A DNA stretch of 64,000 nt from the NCBI RefSeq assembly GCF_009789195.1, contig NZ_WSTC01000005.1, positions 124,001 to 188,000 of the forward strand, in the 5' to 3' direction. The notes beneath the pieces are model-generated. The model worked only from the letters and a program-made list of their open reading frames with translations, was not told the origin of the DNA and searched no databases. This document shows, one piece after another, positions 1 through 9,069 of the stretch. Both the position numbers and the translations under genes were made by a program. This DNA is from Paenibacillus sp. MMS18-CY102 (GTDB lineage Bacteria > Bacillota > Bacilli > Paenibacillales > Paenibacillaceae). How positions within the stretch are numbered: position 1 is the first letter of the stretch; each line of letters begins with the position of its first letter.

Positions 1-2266
1 CAAGCTCCCGCCATCCATCCAACTGGTCCAGGAAGCGCTCCAGCTTCATTTGAATGCCTTCTGGCATTCCTGCGGCCGTTGTAGCGGCATGTCGAATCGC
101 TTCATAGAAGCTGCCGCTTCGCAAAGCAATGCGCACTTTCGCCAGCTCTTCGGCCGTTAACCCAAAAACTGGTGACCGCAAGGCGCCAGCAAGCGGGATA
201 TCCTGGTAAGGGTTGTCGATGATACGCAGCAGCGACATCATGACTTCCACCTCAGTCGCATCAAAATATCCAGTGCCTAGCTCCGCATAGGCCGGAATAT
301 TGAACCCTTGCAGCTCCTCGATCATAATCGGGGCCCATTGCTGCGTAGCGCGAAGCAGGATGACGATATCGCGGAACTGGAGCGGCCGTGTTTCTTTCCG
401 CCTGCCATCCCATACCGGATACCCCTCATCCATTAGCTCACGAATGCGCCTAGCGATCACGCGTGCTTCAAGCTGTGCCGTCTGGAGCTCGGCTGCTTCC
501 ATCGCAGGAGCGGCGCCGTCCCCTTCACCTCCAGCTTCCTCGTCAGTTGGCATCTCACTGGCGTCTGCTGCATTGGCTTCGCTTGTGCCCTTGCGGTCCA
601 CAAGCACCAGCTCCGCAGCGAATCGATTCAGCTTATCGGGCGAAGGGTAGGATGCGCCGCATACAAGCTCGGCACGCTCGTCATACTCGAGCTCGCCAAC
701 CGACTCCCGCATAACCGCCCGGAATATGCCATTAACGCCGTCGACAACTTCCTGCCGGCTGCGGAAATTGCGCGCTAAGTCAATGCGGACGCCAGATTGC
801 GCCAAGCTGGATACAGGCGAACTGCCTGCACCTGCACCTTCGCCTGAGCCTACAACGATCTGGTCCGCAGGAACATAGGTCTTATATTTGGTGAGGAATA
901 AGTTCGGCTCGGCTAATCGAAACCGGTAAATGCTCTGCTTCACATCGCCAACCATAAATCGGTTATCAGGCCGTGCAATAAGCGTAACAATCGCTTCTTG
1001 CACCGTATTCGTATCTTGGTACTCATCCAACAGGATTTCGACGAATCGTTGTTGGTATTCCAACGCTGCTGCGGATGGCCTCTCTTGCTCTGGCGACGAA
1101 TCGGCAGCCCTTAGGATGCGCAGGCAGCTATGCTCAAGGTCACTGAAATCGAGCAGGCCTTTCTCCCGCTTCAGCTCATCATATCGATTGCCGAATGCAA
1201 TAACGAGCTCAGACAGGGCATCCATCAACGGCGCAAGCTCGTCCAGATCTTCGCGAAGCTGCTCCTGCGTTCGGCGGAACCACTTGTCGGCCAATCCAGC
1301 GATAAGTGCCTTCGCTTTGTCGCGCAAATCCTTCGCTCGTTCTTGCAATTGCTTGTCGTATTCATCACCGCGCATTGCCTTCAGGCGGCCAAATGAAACG
1401 CCTGCGAACGCCTCCGGCCACAGCTCCCACGGCTCGGCAGCAACAACGGCCATCAATTGCGCTACAACTTTCCTATCTTCATCGAACGTAACCCCATATG
1501 GCGCTGGCCCCGCTGGAAGCCGGGTTAACGCAAGTGCTTGCTCTAACAGGCCTGCTGCGCCCTGGAGCGCCAGATGGACATCCGACCGAGCGGCTTCCAC
1601 CCAATCGGTATCGCTTAGCGGGACATTAGCCGGCAAATGAAATTTAGCCGCTGTCGCACGCAGCCAATGTTCCGGCCACGGATTGCTTCTCGAGAAATCA
1701 TACAGCTTCTGGACAAGCCGATACAGCGGCTCGTCGCCGCGTTCTCCGCCGTACCGCTCTGCAAGCTTGAAAAACTCGCCGCTGTCCGTATCTTCGCCTG
1801 CATATTTGCGCTCAAACAATTCATCTAGCGCATCCATGCGAAGCAGTTCACTCTCCGTCTCTCCTGCCATCCGAAAGCCTGGATCAAGCCCGATTAACGG
1901 ATAGTAGCTTCGAATTACTTCCAGGCAGAACGAGTGTAGCGTCGTAATGGAGGAACGGTTAATTAAAGCCAGCTGCCTGCGCAAATGCTCCGATTCCGAA
2001 TCCCGGGCTAGCGCGCCTTCCAGCGCGATCCGCACCCGCTCCTTCATCTCGGACGCCGCAGCCTTCGTAAATGTCGCAACTAGCAGACGGTCCACATCGG
2101 TGTCCGCCGAAATTTTGCGAATAATGCGTTCGACCAACACCGCCGTCTTGCCTGAGCCCGCAGCGGCAGCCACTAATACATCGCCGCCTTCAGCCGATAC
2201 AGCACGCCATTGGTCATCAGTCCAGGACGCGCCTTCCGGCTTCGGGCTAAACGTTACTCCTGTCAT
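1..2266 (-). CDS. addA: ATP-dependent helicase/nuclease subunit A, N-terminal part (cut by window edge)
   Basis: AddA is the UvrD-type helicase and nuclease subunit of AddAB, the RecBCD counterpart that resects double-strand breaks for recombination. The frame is open from the ATG at 2266 to base 1, giving 755 codons; the nuclease domain lies beyond the window. Residues 31-49 carry the Walker A region (AAAAGSGKTAVLVERI) and are followed by the helicase Ia-like stretch LLVATFTKAAASEMKERV. The start overlaps the addB stop as ATGA, and a GGAGGGACGG ribosome site lies inside the addB tail, so the two genes are translationally coupled. The subunit identity is secure; the full length cannot be judged. 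Confidence 0.95.
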   Translation of the reverse strand, partial: MTGVTFSPKPEGASWTDDQWRAVSAEGGDVLVAAAAGSGKTAVLVERIIRKISADTDVDRLLVATFTKAAASEMKERVRIALEGALARDSESEHLRRQLALINRSSITTLHSFCLEVIRSYYPLIGLDPGFRMAGETESELLRMDALDELFERKYAGEDTDSGEFFKLAERYGGERGDEPLYRLVQKLYDFSRSNPWPEHWLRATAAKFHLPANVPLSDTDWVEAARSDVHLALQGAAGLLEQALALTRLPAGPAPYGVTFDEDRKVVAQLMAVVAAEPWELWPEAFAGVSFGRLKAMRGDEYDKQLQERAKDLRDKAKALIAGLADKWFRRTQEQLREDLDELAPLMDALSELVIAFGNRYDELKREKGLLDFSDLEHSCLRILRAADSSPEQERPSAAALEYQQRFVEILLDEYQDTNTVQEAIVTLIARPDNRFMVGDVKQSIYRFRLAEPNLFLTKYKTYVPADQIVVGSGEGAGAGSSPVSSLAQSGVRIDLARNFRSRQEVVDGVNGIFRAVMRESVGELEYDERAELVCGASYPSPDKLNRFAAELVLVDRKGTSEANAADASEMPTDEEAGGEGDGAAPAMEAAELQTAQLEARVIARRIRELMDEGYPVWDGRRKETRPLQFRDIVILLRATQQWAPIMIEELQGFNIPAYAELGTGYFDATEVEVMMSLLRIIDNPYQDIPLAGALRSPVFGLTAEELAKVRIALRSGSFYEAIRHAATTAAGMPEGIQMKLERFLDQLDGWREL

Positions 2267-5200
2267 GGGCGTCCGTCCCTCCTCGTCATGAATGCTTCTG
2301 CTGTAGCTGCCATCGCGCTGCCCATATGATCCTCTGCAGCCTCTCCCTCGCCTGCATCCAGCATGCGCCAAATATCATCCTTCGCCGGTTTAGGCAGCTT
2401 TACATAGTCATTCCCATCAAACAGCGGATCAAATTGGCAGACGGGCTTGTACGAGCAGAACGTGCATGGCGATTTGCCTCCTAGCCGATATGGCGATATG
2501 GCAACTGTTCCGCAGCCAATCGCGCCGCCGATCTGCCCGATCGTACGCCGTACCGTTTTGCGAAGCGTATCCCATCCGTCTTCGGGCACAACCGATGAGG
2601 AGCTGTAAAAGGAGCCATCTTTCTTGAGCGCCAACGGCAGCACCTCGGAGTGGCCGGATTCCAGCTCGCCATCCATTAAGCGAACAATCTGCTCATCCGC
2701 GACAAGCAAGCCTTTCGTCTTGAATTTCTTCAACCGGAGCTTGCGCGCTTCGGCAGGCGGAATGCCCCCCGATGCTTGAAGCAGCGGATTATGCACATGG
2801 AAATACAGCACGCCTGCCGGCTTCACATCCCGGCCAAGCCAGCTCGATCCGTGTGTCAGGATGACATCCAGATACGTGAGCATTTGGAGCGACAGCCCGA
2901 ACGCAACCTCTTCTAAACGCAAGCTTGTAGCGCTCGACTTATAGTCAAGAACGCGCAGCAGCAAGCCATCCTCGGTCTCTGCGGCATCCACGCGGTCGAT
3001 CCGGCCGACCAGTTCCACCTCTCCGCCTTCCGGCAGCGGCACAATGAGCGAAGGCAGCGTGCCCTCAGGGCCAAAATCGACCTCAAGCCCAACGGGATGG
3101 AACGCTGCACGGCGCGCATGGTCGCCAAGCATGCTAGCCGCCTGCGATATGATCGCTTTCAACCGGCCGAGCATAAACCGATGGCGGCCGCTGCTGAGCA
3201 ATATCTCCGATTGCAGCCTTGGCGCAAGCTCGTCCACAATTTCGGATGCAACAGTTGCCGCTTGTTCATCCGTCACGGCACCCCATCGGCGGCCGAATTT
3301 ATCTGCTACGCGGCTAAGCGCAGCATGGAACAGCTGGCCGATGTCTGGCGCCGCAATCCGATAAACGGCACGTTCTTGCAGCTTTAATCCATAGGACGCA
3401 AAATGTTGGAACGGACAGGACACAAACCGTTCCATTCGCGAGACACTGGCACGCAGCCGTTCCCCGTACAGCTTGGTAGCCGTCTCAGGTGGCAATGGAG
3501 GCTCCTCGTTACGGTAATCGAGCGACGCCGTGCGACGCCGCAACGCTTCCTGCCACTCTGGCCTAATGGCGTACCAGCTGAATACATCCCACCAAAGCGG
3601 ATCGATTGCCGTTCCTTGCCGCCATTCCCGCAGCTTTGCAATCAAATGCGGCAAGGCAGCAGTTGGGCGTGTAACGTACGAGAGCTGCTCCATCTGGCTC
3701 ATCGCGGCAAGCGGATCGCTTTGAATGCCCTGCTCTATTAATGCAGGAAACATCGTACGCAAATGGCGAATAAGCTCGGATGGATGCAAGCTTTTCCCTT
3801 CCTCATCGGCAATCGCATAGCTGACCCATAGGTGGCGGCTCGGGGCTGACAGCGCGTTGTAGATCATGAACCTTTCATCCAACAATCGCCGCCTCACGCT
3901 CGGGGCAAGCTGGAGTCCAGCATCTGCAAGCATGTCGCGCTCTTGCTCCGTCAGCACGCCATCCTCTTGCATGCGCATCGGGAGCACGCCGTCGTTAGCT
4001 CCCAGCACATAACAGATTTTCACATCGCCAGAACGGGTCCGGTCAACACTGCCGATCAACACTTGATCCAAGGAAGGCGGGACCGAAGCTAGCTTCAAGC
4101 TGTCTAGGCCAGTCGTTATCATCCCTGCAAAAAGCTCCGGGCTTAGCGGTTCATCTCCTGTCATCTCGACCAATTGGTCGAGCAGCGCCATGACGCTATC
4201 CCACAGCTGGCGGTGCGACCTTGACTGGCGCACGCGGCCAGCCTCTGCATCAACATGGCTCCAGCGCTCTAACCGGTCCGCCGCCCCAGCTTGGTCCAGC
4301 AGCACAAACAGTGCTTCGCACATCGCCCTTACATCCTGTGCGCCTTGAAGGGAATCGCTGAATTGGCGCAGTGGCGCCACGAGCGCTTCCCTCGCTTCCA
4401 GCACAACTTGGAACCGTTCCAGCTCCGTGCGGGTCGCTTCTGCCGCTTCCGCTTGCTCAAGCGACTCGCGAACGAGCGGCCTCCAGCTTTTGATATCTAG
4501 CCAACGCCAGCCGTCTATGCCGGCTGCTAAAGCATAATTTTCAAGCAAGTCAAACGACTCGCGCTTTAGCCTCGAACCAGCATGTTCACTAGGGAAAAGA
4601 AGCTCTGTTTTCATACAGCGGAATACGGCGTCATACTTCCAGCCGTGCAGCACCGTTTCTAACGAAGAACGGATAAACTCAACCAAAGGATGATGGGAAG
4701 CGGTACGCTTTTGGTCCAAGAAATAAGGAATGTGATAATCATGCATAAGGTCGGTCAAATAATCGGTATAATCGGTTGCATTCCGCACCATAATCGCCAT
4801 GTCACGCCATCGGCAGCCTTCCTCCCGCGCACGGCGAACCATATCGCGAACGGCCGCTTCGGCTTCTGCCCGGCGGTTAGGCGCTGCATGCAGCGAAATT
4901 TGCCCTTCCGGATGAAGCGGATCGAACATGGAAGGCGAAGCATCTGCCATCGGGCGGCGGACAGCATAATATCGCTCAACATGCGCCAATGCTGCGCTTT
5001 GGGCGAATCTCGGCAAGCGCGGCATAGCCTCGTCCAACGATTGGACCGATGCAATGTCCACGCCCCCTGCCTCAGCCAGCTCCCTTAACCGAATATAGGT
5101 TTGGGCTGACGGATGGAACAGCTCCAGCTCATGGGGGCGGTCTCCGCCCTCGTAAGGGCGATCCAGCGTCAGGTTTACGGTTACATTCGCTGCTGAACCA

Positions 5201-5880
5201 ATAATGGCAGCTAACGCCTCATATTCCTTCGGCGTAAAACCGTGAAACCCATCGATCCATATTTCAGCTTTATGCAAAGACGGGCTTAATGCGTAGCCCC
5301 GCGCCAGATAGGTTAAATAATCTTCTGCATCCGCATAGAGATGTGCCGTCTCCAGTTCCATTGCCTCATAAAGCAGCCGCAAATCATGAAGCTTACGGGC
5401 AAGCAGCGGCGACGCCGCTCCGCCTTTATCAGGGCCGTCGTTTCCGAACAGCTCAGCTAAGCGGCCATTCTCAACGCCATACCGTTTCCACTCGGTCAGC
5501 AGCTCGCCTAACCGCTCGATAAAGCCAGGCTGGCCACCGGCACCTTGAAAAAGGCGCAGCTCAGGCTCAAGCCGATGCATGAGCTTGTATAACAGCATAT
5601 TTTTGCCGTTCTCATCGATTGGCACCAGTGCCGTCCCGCCTGTTTCCTGCATGACGCGAAACGCCAAACGCCGGAAGCTTAGCGCCTGTGCGCGTATCGT
5701 GCCCCGCCGGCTCCCTTCTTCCCGCAGCAGCTCATACTCGGTCTGGAACGTCGCCTGCTCGGGAACGAGCATAATAAGCGGCGGTCCATCCGGATTCGAC
5801 TGCAGCTTGGCGCGAATTTCGTCGAGGCTATGCCGTGTTTTCCCCGCCCCGGAGCGGCCAAGAACAAACTTTAGCGCCAT
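2263..5880 (-). CDS. addB: ATP-dependent helicase/nuclease subunit B
   Basis: AddB is the partner of AddA, with an inactivated helicase fold, a C-terminal nuclease domain and a 4Fe-4S cluster. The start MALKFVLGRSGAGKT at 5880 follows GGAGGTGCGATCC and puts the Walker A motif (GRSGAGKT) at residues 8-15; an ATG 15 bases upstream has no comparable ribosome site. The protein is 1205 residues, normal for the family. The iron-sulfur cysteines are visible: one in RFVSCPFQHF near residue 820 and three near the C-terminus in PCTFCSYKPVCQFD. The nuclease motif LRVLDYKSS is present at about residue 980. addB is promoter-proximal, with addA directly downstream in the same operon. Confidence 0.96.
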   Translation of the reverse strand: MALKFVLGRSGAGKTRHSLDEIRAKLQSNPDGPPLIMLVPEQATFQTEYELLREEGSRRGTIRAQALSFRRLAFRVMQETGGTALVPIDENGKNMLLYKLMHRLEPELRLFQGAGGQPGFIERLGELLTEWKRYGVENGRLAELFGNDGPDKGGAASPLLARKLHDLRLLYEAMELETAHLYADAEDYLTYLARGYALSPSLHKAEIWIDGFHGFTPKEYEALAAIIGSAANVTVNLTLDRPYEGGDRPHELELFHPSAQTYIRLRELAEAGGVDIASVQSLDEAMPRLPRFAQSAALAHVERYYAVRRPMADASPSMFDPLHPEGQISLHAAPNRRAEAEAAVRDMVRRAREEGCRWRDMAIMVRNATDYTDYLTDLMHDYHIPYFLDQKRTASHHPLVEFIRSSLETVLHGWKYDAVFRCMKTELLFPSEHAGSRLKRESFDLLENYALAAGIDGWRWLDIKSWRPLVRESLEQAEAAEATRTELERFQVVLEAREALVAPLRQFSDSLQGAQDVRAMCEALFVLLDQAGAADRLERWSHVDAEAGRVRQSRSHRQLWDSVMALLDQLVEMTGDEPLSPELFAGMITTGLDSLKLASVPPSLDQVLIGSVDRTRSGDVKICYVLGANDGVLPMRMQEDGVLTEQERDMLADAGLQLAPSVRRRLLDERFMIYNALSAPSRHLWVSYAIADEEGKSLHPSELIRHLRTMFPALIEQGIQSDPLAAMSQMEQLSYVTRPTAALPHLIAKLREWRQGTAIDPLWWDVFSWYAIRPEWQEALRRRTASLDYRNEEPPLPPETATKLYGERLRASVSRMERFVSCPFQHFASYGLKLQERAVYRIAAPDIGQLFHAALSRVADKFGRRWGAVTDEQAATVASEIVDELAPRLQSEILLSSGRHRFMLGRLKAIISQAASMLGDHARRAAFHPVGLEVDFGPEGTLPSLIVPLPEGGEVELVGRIDRVDAAETEDGLLLRVLDYKSSATSLRLEEVAFGLSLQMLTYLDVILTHGSSWLGRDVKPAGVLYFHVHNPLLQASGGIPPAEARKLRLKKFKTKGLLVADEQIVRLMDGELESGHSEVLPLALKKDGSFYSSSSVVPEDGWDTLRKTVRRTIGQIGGAIGCGTVAISPYRLGGKSPCTFCSYKPVCQFDPLFDGNDYVKLPKPAKDDIWRMLDAGEGEAAEDHMGSAMAATAEAFMTRRDGRP

Positions 5881-5947
5881 GGATCGCACCTCCATTTCAT
5901 TACGATTCGATCATTTCTTAAGTGACTCCATTCTAACATAAAACCAC

Positions 5948-5996
5948 AAAAACAGCCTCCAAGCCGTCGTCACGACGCCGGCCTGAAGGCTGTTTT
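5948..5996 (-). terminator. Rho-independent terminator after the RlmI-type methyltransferase
   Basis: On the minus strand AAAAACAGCCTT pairs with AGGCTGTTTTT around a GC-rich internal stem, and the T run follows. It lies just after the methyltransferase stop and upstream of addB, so addBA is transcribed separately. Confidence 0.8.
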
Positions 5997-6000
5997 TCGC

Positions 6001-7389
6001 TTATCGCCGGCTTTGCACTTCGAAGATTGCAAACTTCAAATAATGCCCTTCGCTGACGCCGAGCAGCTGCGGGTGATCCTTGCCAGCCGCGCGCCATTCC
6101 ACGAGCCGCAGCAGCTTGCCCGCATCGCGCGCCGCCTCCTGAATCGTCTCCAAGAACAGCTCCGGTTTCATATGGTAAGAGCAGCTCGCTGTCACCAGAT
6201 AGCCGCCATCATTTACCAGTTTCATGCCGTGCAGGTTAATATCTTTATAGCCGCGCACCGCACCGCTCACAGCGCCGCGCGTCTTCGTAAACGCCGGAGG
6301 ATCGAGGACGACAACATCCCATGTCCGGCCGCCGCCTGCTTGCAGCTTTTTGGACGTGTCGACCTTGCGCCCTTCCTCTTGGTTAACCGCTGCGCGGGCG
6401 AGGCGGTCGTCTACGCCCTTCGCCTGTTGGCGCAAGTAGTCGAATGCATCCGCCACGACAAACTCTACCCGATCGTCGAATCCGTTGCGTGCAACGTTTC
6501 GGCGAGCTGTATCGATCGCATGCTCCGAAATATCGAGGCATGTTACTTTTTTCGCGCCGTATTTGCAAGCATGAAGCGTGAAGCTGCCCGTGTGCGCGAA
6601 GCATTCCAACACCGTTGCCCCATCCCAGTAAGGGAAGGTCACTTCCTTGCCATTCGCATTTACAGGGACGATCTCCATAATTTCCGTGTCCTCTGCCGGA
6701 CGCTCTTCGAGGCGGATGCCGCTGCGTCCTCCCCAGCCTTTCATGAGCGGCTCGATGGAAGCACGATTCTCGCGCTGATCGAAGAAATAGCCTGTTTTCT
6801 GGCCTTCTACGATGTCCACTTCCATTTTTAGCCCATTTTCACTGATTTCCACAATACGAGGGCAATCGCCATACAAGACGCCAGTCTTCTGATCAAGCCC
6901 TTCAAGCGAGCGAACGCCGACATCGCTCCGCTCGTAGATGCCGATTGGCTGGAACACCTCTACAAGCGCACGAACGATGAGATCGCGCCTTACATCCATT
7001 CCGAGCGACAAAATCTGGATAACGAGCACATCACCGAACCGGTCAACGACTAAGCCGGATAGAAAGTCTGCTTCTCCATACACCAGGCGGCAGTCACGGT
7101 CAGCAACGAATCGGTTGCGATGCGACTGGCAATGGCGGAACCGTTCGACGAAGAATGCCTCGTCCATCGTAACGCTCGGCTCATATCCGACGATACGAAC
7201 TGTAATTTGCGATGCCGGATTCCAAAATCCGCTCGCTAAATATTTGCCTTGGTGATTGGCCACATCCACCATATCCCCCGGCTGTGCCTCTCCATCCATC
7301 CGGTCAATCTCGCTGGCATACACCCACGGGTGCCCATCCTCCAGCCGTTTCTTCCGGTTCCGCTGCAAAATAATCGTTGGCCGCTTCAT
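6001..7389 (-). CDS. Class I SAM-dependent 23S rRNA (cytosine) methyltransferase, RlmI-like
   Basis: The N-terminus (about residues 1-80, beginning MKRPTIILQRNRKKRLEDG) is a PUA RNA-binding domain. The C-terminal half is a Rossmann methyltransferase with motif I VLECFAHTGSFTLHA and the catalytic motif IV DPPAFTKTRG typical of the RlmI/YccW family, which makes m5C in 23S rRNA. The protein is 462 residues, longer than E. coli RlmI (396). Extra sequence sits around residues 210-250 (an acidic insert before motif I) and 320-350 (a charged insert before motif IV). It is a single gene: a terminator follows and a long gene-free gap precedes it. The family is clear; the exact target cytosine is not provable here. 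Confidence 0.85.
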   Translation of the reverse strand: MKRPTIILQRNRKKRLEDGHPWVYASEIDRMDGEAQPGDMVDVANHQGKYLASGFWNPASQITVRIVGYEPSVTMDEAFFVERFRHCQSHRNRFVADRDCRLVYGEADFLSGLVVDRFGDVLVIQILSLGMDVRRDLIVRALVEVFQPIGIYERSDVGVRSLEGLDQKTGVLYGDCPRIVEISENGLKMEVDIVEGQKTGYFFDQRENRASIEPLMKGWGGRSGIRLEERPAEDTEIMEIVPVNANGKEVTFPYWDGATVLECFAHTGSFTLHACKYGAKKVTCLDISEHAIDTARRNVARNGFDDRVEFVVADAFDYLRQQAKGVDDRLARAAVNQEEGRKVDTSKKLQAGGGRTWDVVVLDPPAFTKTRGAVSGAVRGYKDINLHGMKLVNDGGYLVTASCSYHMKPELFLETIQEAARDAGKLLRLVEWRAAGKDHPQLLGVSEGHYLKFAIFEVQSRR

Positions 7390-8091
7390 TCCATCCGTCC
7401 CTTTCCACTTCGAATTGTATTTAATAAGTCATGATTGTTTCGCTAGGGGCATCGTATGCCCGTCATTCTTGTCCGCTCAGCCGCATATGGATGAAGATGC
7501 CGGATACAATCGTCTGCATGCGCTCCAGCTCATCCAGTTCGTCCGCGATGTTCTTTCAGCGCGTGGCGCTTGACGCATAGCGTAAGACGCATGACTCCTG
7601 GCGCGTGACAGCGCATCGTGCATCGCGCCTGCATCAATCAACATCAACCACTAACGGACCTTATAGCCACTACGGGGAATCGCTGCCGTTTGTAATTCTA
7701 ACGGACTCCAGCGCCGTTATTTCCCTCTAAAGGCGCTGTTTGTAACTGTAACGGACTCCACGGCCCTTATTCAGCACATTTGCAGGCACAATGCGGCGAT
7801 TTTGCTTATATAACGCCTCCTGGGTCCGTTACAGCAGAAAAATGGCTGTTTTCGGCCATATAACGTCTCCTCAGTCCGTTAGAGCACGAACGCGGACGCG
7901 GTCACTCCAGTGGCCCCGGAAGTCACTCAGCATCCATTGCTCACACCGCATGGGCAGCATCCATTGGGAGGGAAAACACACGTTGGTTTTCTCAAATGCC
8001 GTGGAGTGAGGGTGACATTACCGTTCAGATGCGATTGCTCGAATCTATACGTTTATAACGACAACGACCATCTCCTGAAAGGAGCTATCTT
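7390..8091. other. 702-bp gene-free interval between divergent genes
   Basis: It separates the RlmI-like gene (minus) from the Na/Pi symporter (plus). No reading frame here has both a ribosome site and protein-like composition. 7560-7630 is rich in GCGC/GCAT inverted repeats (GGCGCG at 7600-7605 pairs with CGCGCC at 7624-7629). 7652-7881 carries the palindromic repeat array described separately. 7882-8078 has no recognisable feature. The ribosome site AAGGAG at 8079-8084 belongs to the symporter and forms a small hairpin with CTCCT just upstream. Confidence 0.6.
7652..7881. repeat. Palindromic repeat array, TAACGGAC half-units with about 50-bp period
   Basis: TAACGGAC occurs in direct orientation at 7652-7659, 7699-7706 and 7749-7756, with steps of 47 and 50 bases. 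Its inverse GTCCGTTA occurs at 7824-7831 and 7874-7881, a step of 50. Similarity extends past the octamer: TAACGGACTCCAGCGCCGTT at 7699 matches the reverse complement of the segment ending at 7831 (TAACGGACCCAGGAGGCGTT). The array is therefore three forward half-units facing two inverted ones. It looks like a dispersed non-coding repeat family; function unknown. Confidence 0.75.
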
Positions 8092-9069
8092 ATGTTCCAT
8101 TCCATTATTGGCCCTGTCCTTCTTGGATTTGCAATCTTCATGGCAGGCATGAAGCTAATGGAGCTCGCGCTTAGCCGTTGGGCGGGGCCTTATCTCGCTG
8201 CCATTCTCCGCCGATTCACTGCAACACCGCTACACGGGCTGCTAACGGGTACCGCAACAACGGCGGTGCTGCAGAGCAGCACCGCCGTTACCGTTCTATC
8301 CATCGGCCTTGTGAATGCAGGCCTCCTAACGTTTCCTCGCACACTCGGCATCGTGCTGGGCACGAATATCGGCACTTGCCTCACCACCGAGCTTATCGGC
8401 TTGCAGCTCGGAAGATTGGGCATGCCTCTGCTGCTTGGCGCAGCTGCTGCATGGCTGTTGACAGCCATGCTGGGCGAAATGCGCGTACTCGCATGGCGGC
8501 GTGTTGAACCGCTCTTAATGCCACTAAGGCTCTTGTCAGTCGTCGCCATCGGCTTCGCACTAATTCTAATCGGCATAACGACGATGCAATCGATTGGCCC
8601 TTCCTTGCAAGCAAGCGGCATGTTCGAATGGTTTCTCAATCGCGCGCACTCGAGCGTGCTCTGGGGCATCGTTGCAGGAACGTTATTGACAGCCGCTATC
8701 CATAGCAGTGCAGCAGTCATTGGCATTATCATGGGGCTCGCTTCCATCGGCGCCATGCCGATCGAGATAAGCATTGCCATCGTGCTGGGCGCAAACGTCG
8801 GTACCTGCTTCACCGCTATACTCGCTGCAATCAGCGCCACGCAGGCGGGCAGATATGTAGCTCTCTCGCACATCGTTTTAAACGTTGCAGGTGCGCTATT
8901 GTTCTTGCCGCTAATTCCACTGCTCTCCACCCTAACGGCCAGCATGTCCTCTGAGCCTTCCGCTCAAATCGCGCATGCCCAAACGATCTTTAATATAGTG
9001 TGTTCGTTGCTTGCCCTGCCGCTGTGTTATCTCCCGATTGCCCGGAAGCCAACGCTCCAGCAGCTGTAA
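8092..9069 (+). CDS. Na+/phosphate symporter family protein (NptA/YqeW-like)
   Basis: A 325-residue membrane protein of the PNaS family, which takes up phosphate with sodium. Two inverted repeats each carry the family signature: TAVLQSSTAVTVLS near residues 58-71 with VLGTNIGTC after it, and HSSAAVIGIIMG near residue 203 with VLGANVGTC after it. About eight hydrophobic segments are visible. It ends without the cytoplasmic PhoU-like domain found in longer members. The ATG follows AAGGAG by a normal gap. It stands alone; its last 80 bases lie antisense to the 3' end of deoC. The transported ion is inferred from the family only. Confidence 0.88.
   Translation: MFHSIIGPVLLGFAIFMAGMKLMELALSRWAGPYLAAILRRFTATPLHGLLTGTATTAVLQSSTAVTVLSIGLVNAGLLTFPRTLGIVLGTNIGTCLTTELIGLQLGRLGMPLLLGAAAAWLLTAMLGEMRVLAWRRVEPLLMPLRLLSVVAIGFALILIGITTMQSIGPSLQASGMFEWFLNRAHSSVLWGIVAGTLLTAAIHSSAAVIGIIMGLASIGAMPIEISIAIVLGANVGTCFTAILAAISATQAGRYVALSHIVLNVAGALLFLPLIPLLSTLTASMSSEPSAQIAHAQTIFNIVCSLLALPLCYLPIARKPTLQQL

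Noticed and set aside
7652-7881. Possible CRISPR array (regular 50-bp repeats)
   Set aside because: Repeats are in mixed orientation, the unit between them is itself partly repeated, there are only five copies, and no cas gene is present.
8190-8945. 251-codon open frame on the minus strand
   Set aside because: Antisense to the Na/Pi symporter, whose membrane motifs are clear on the plus strand.
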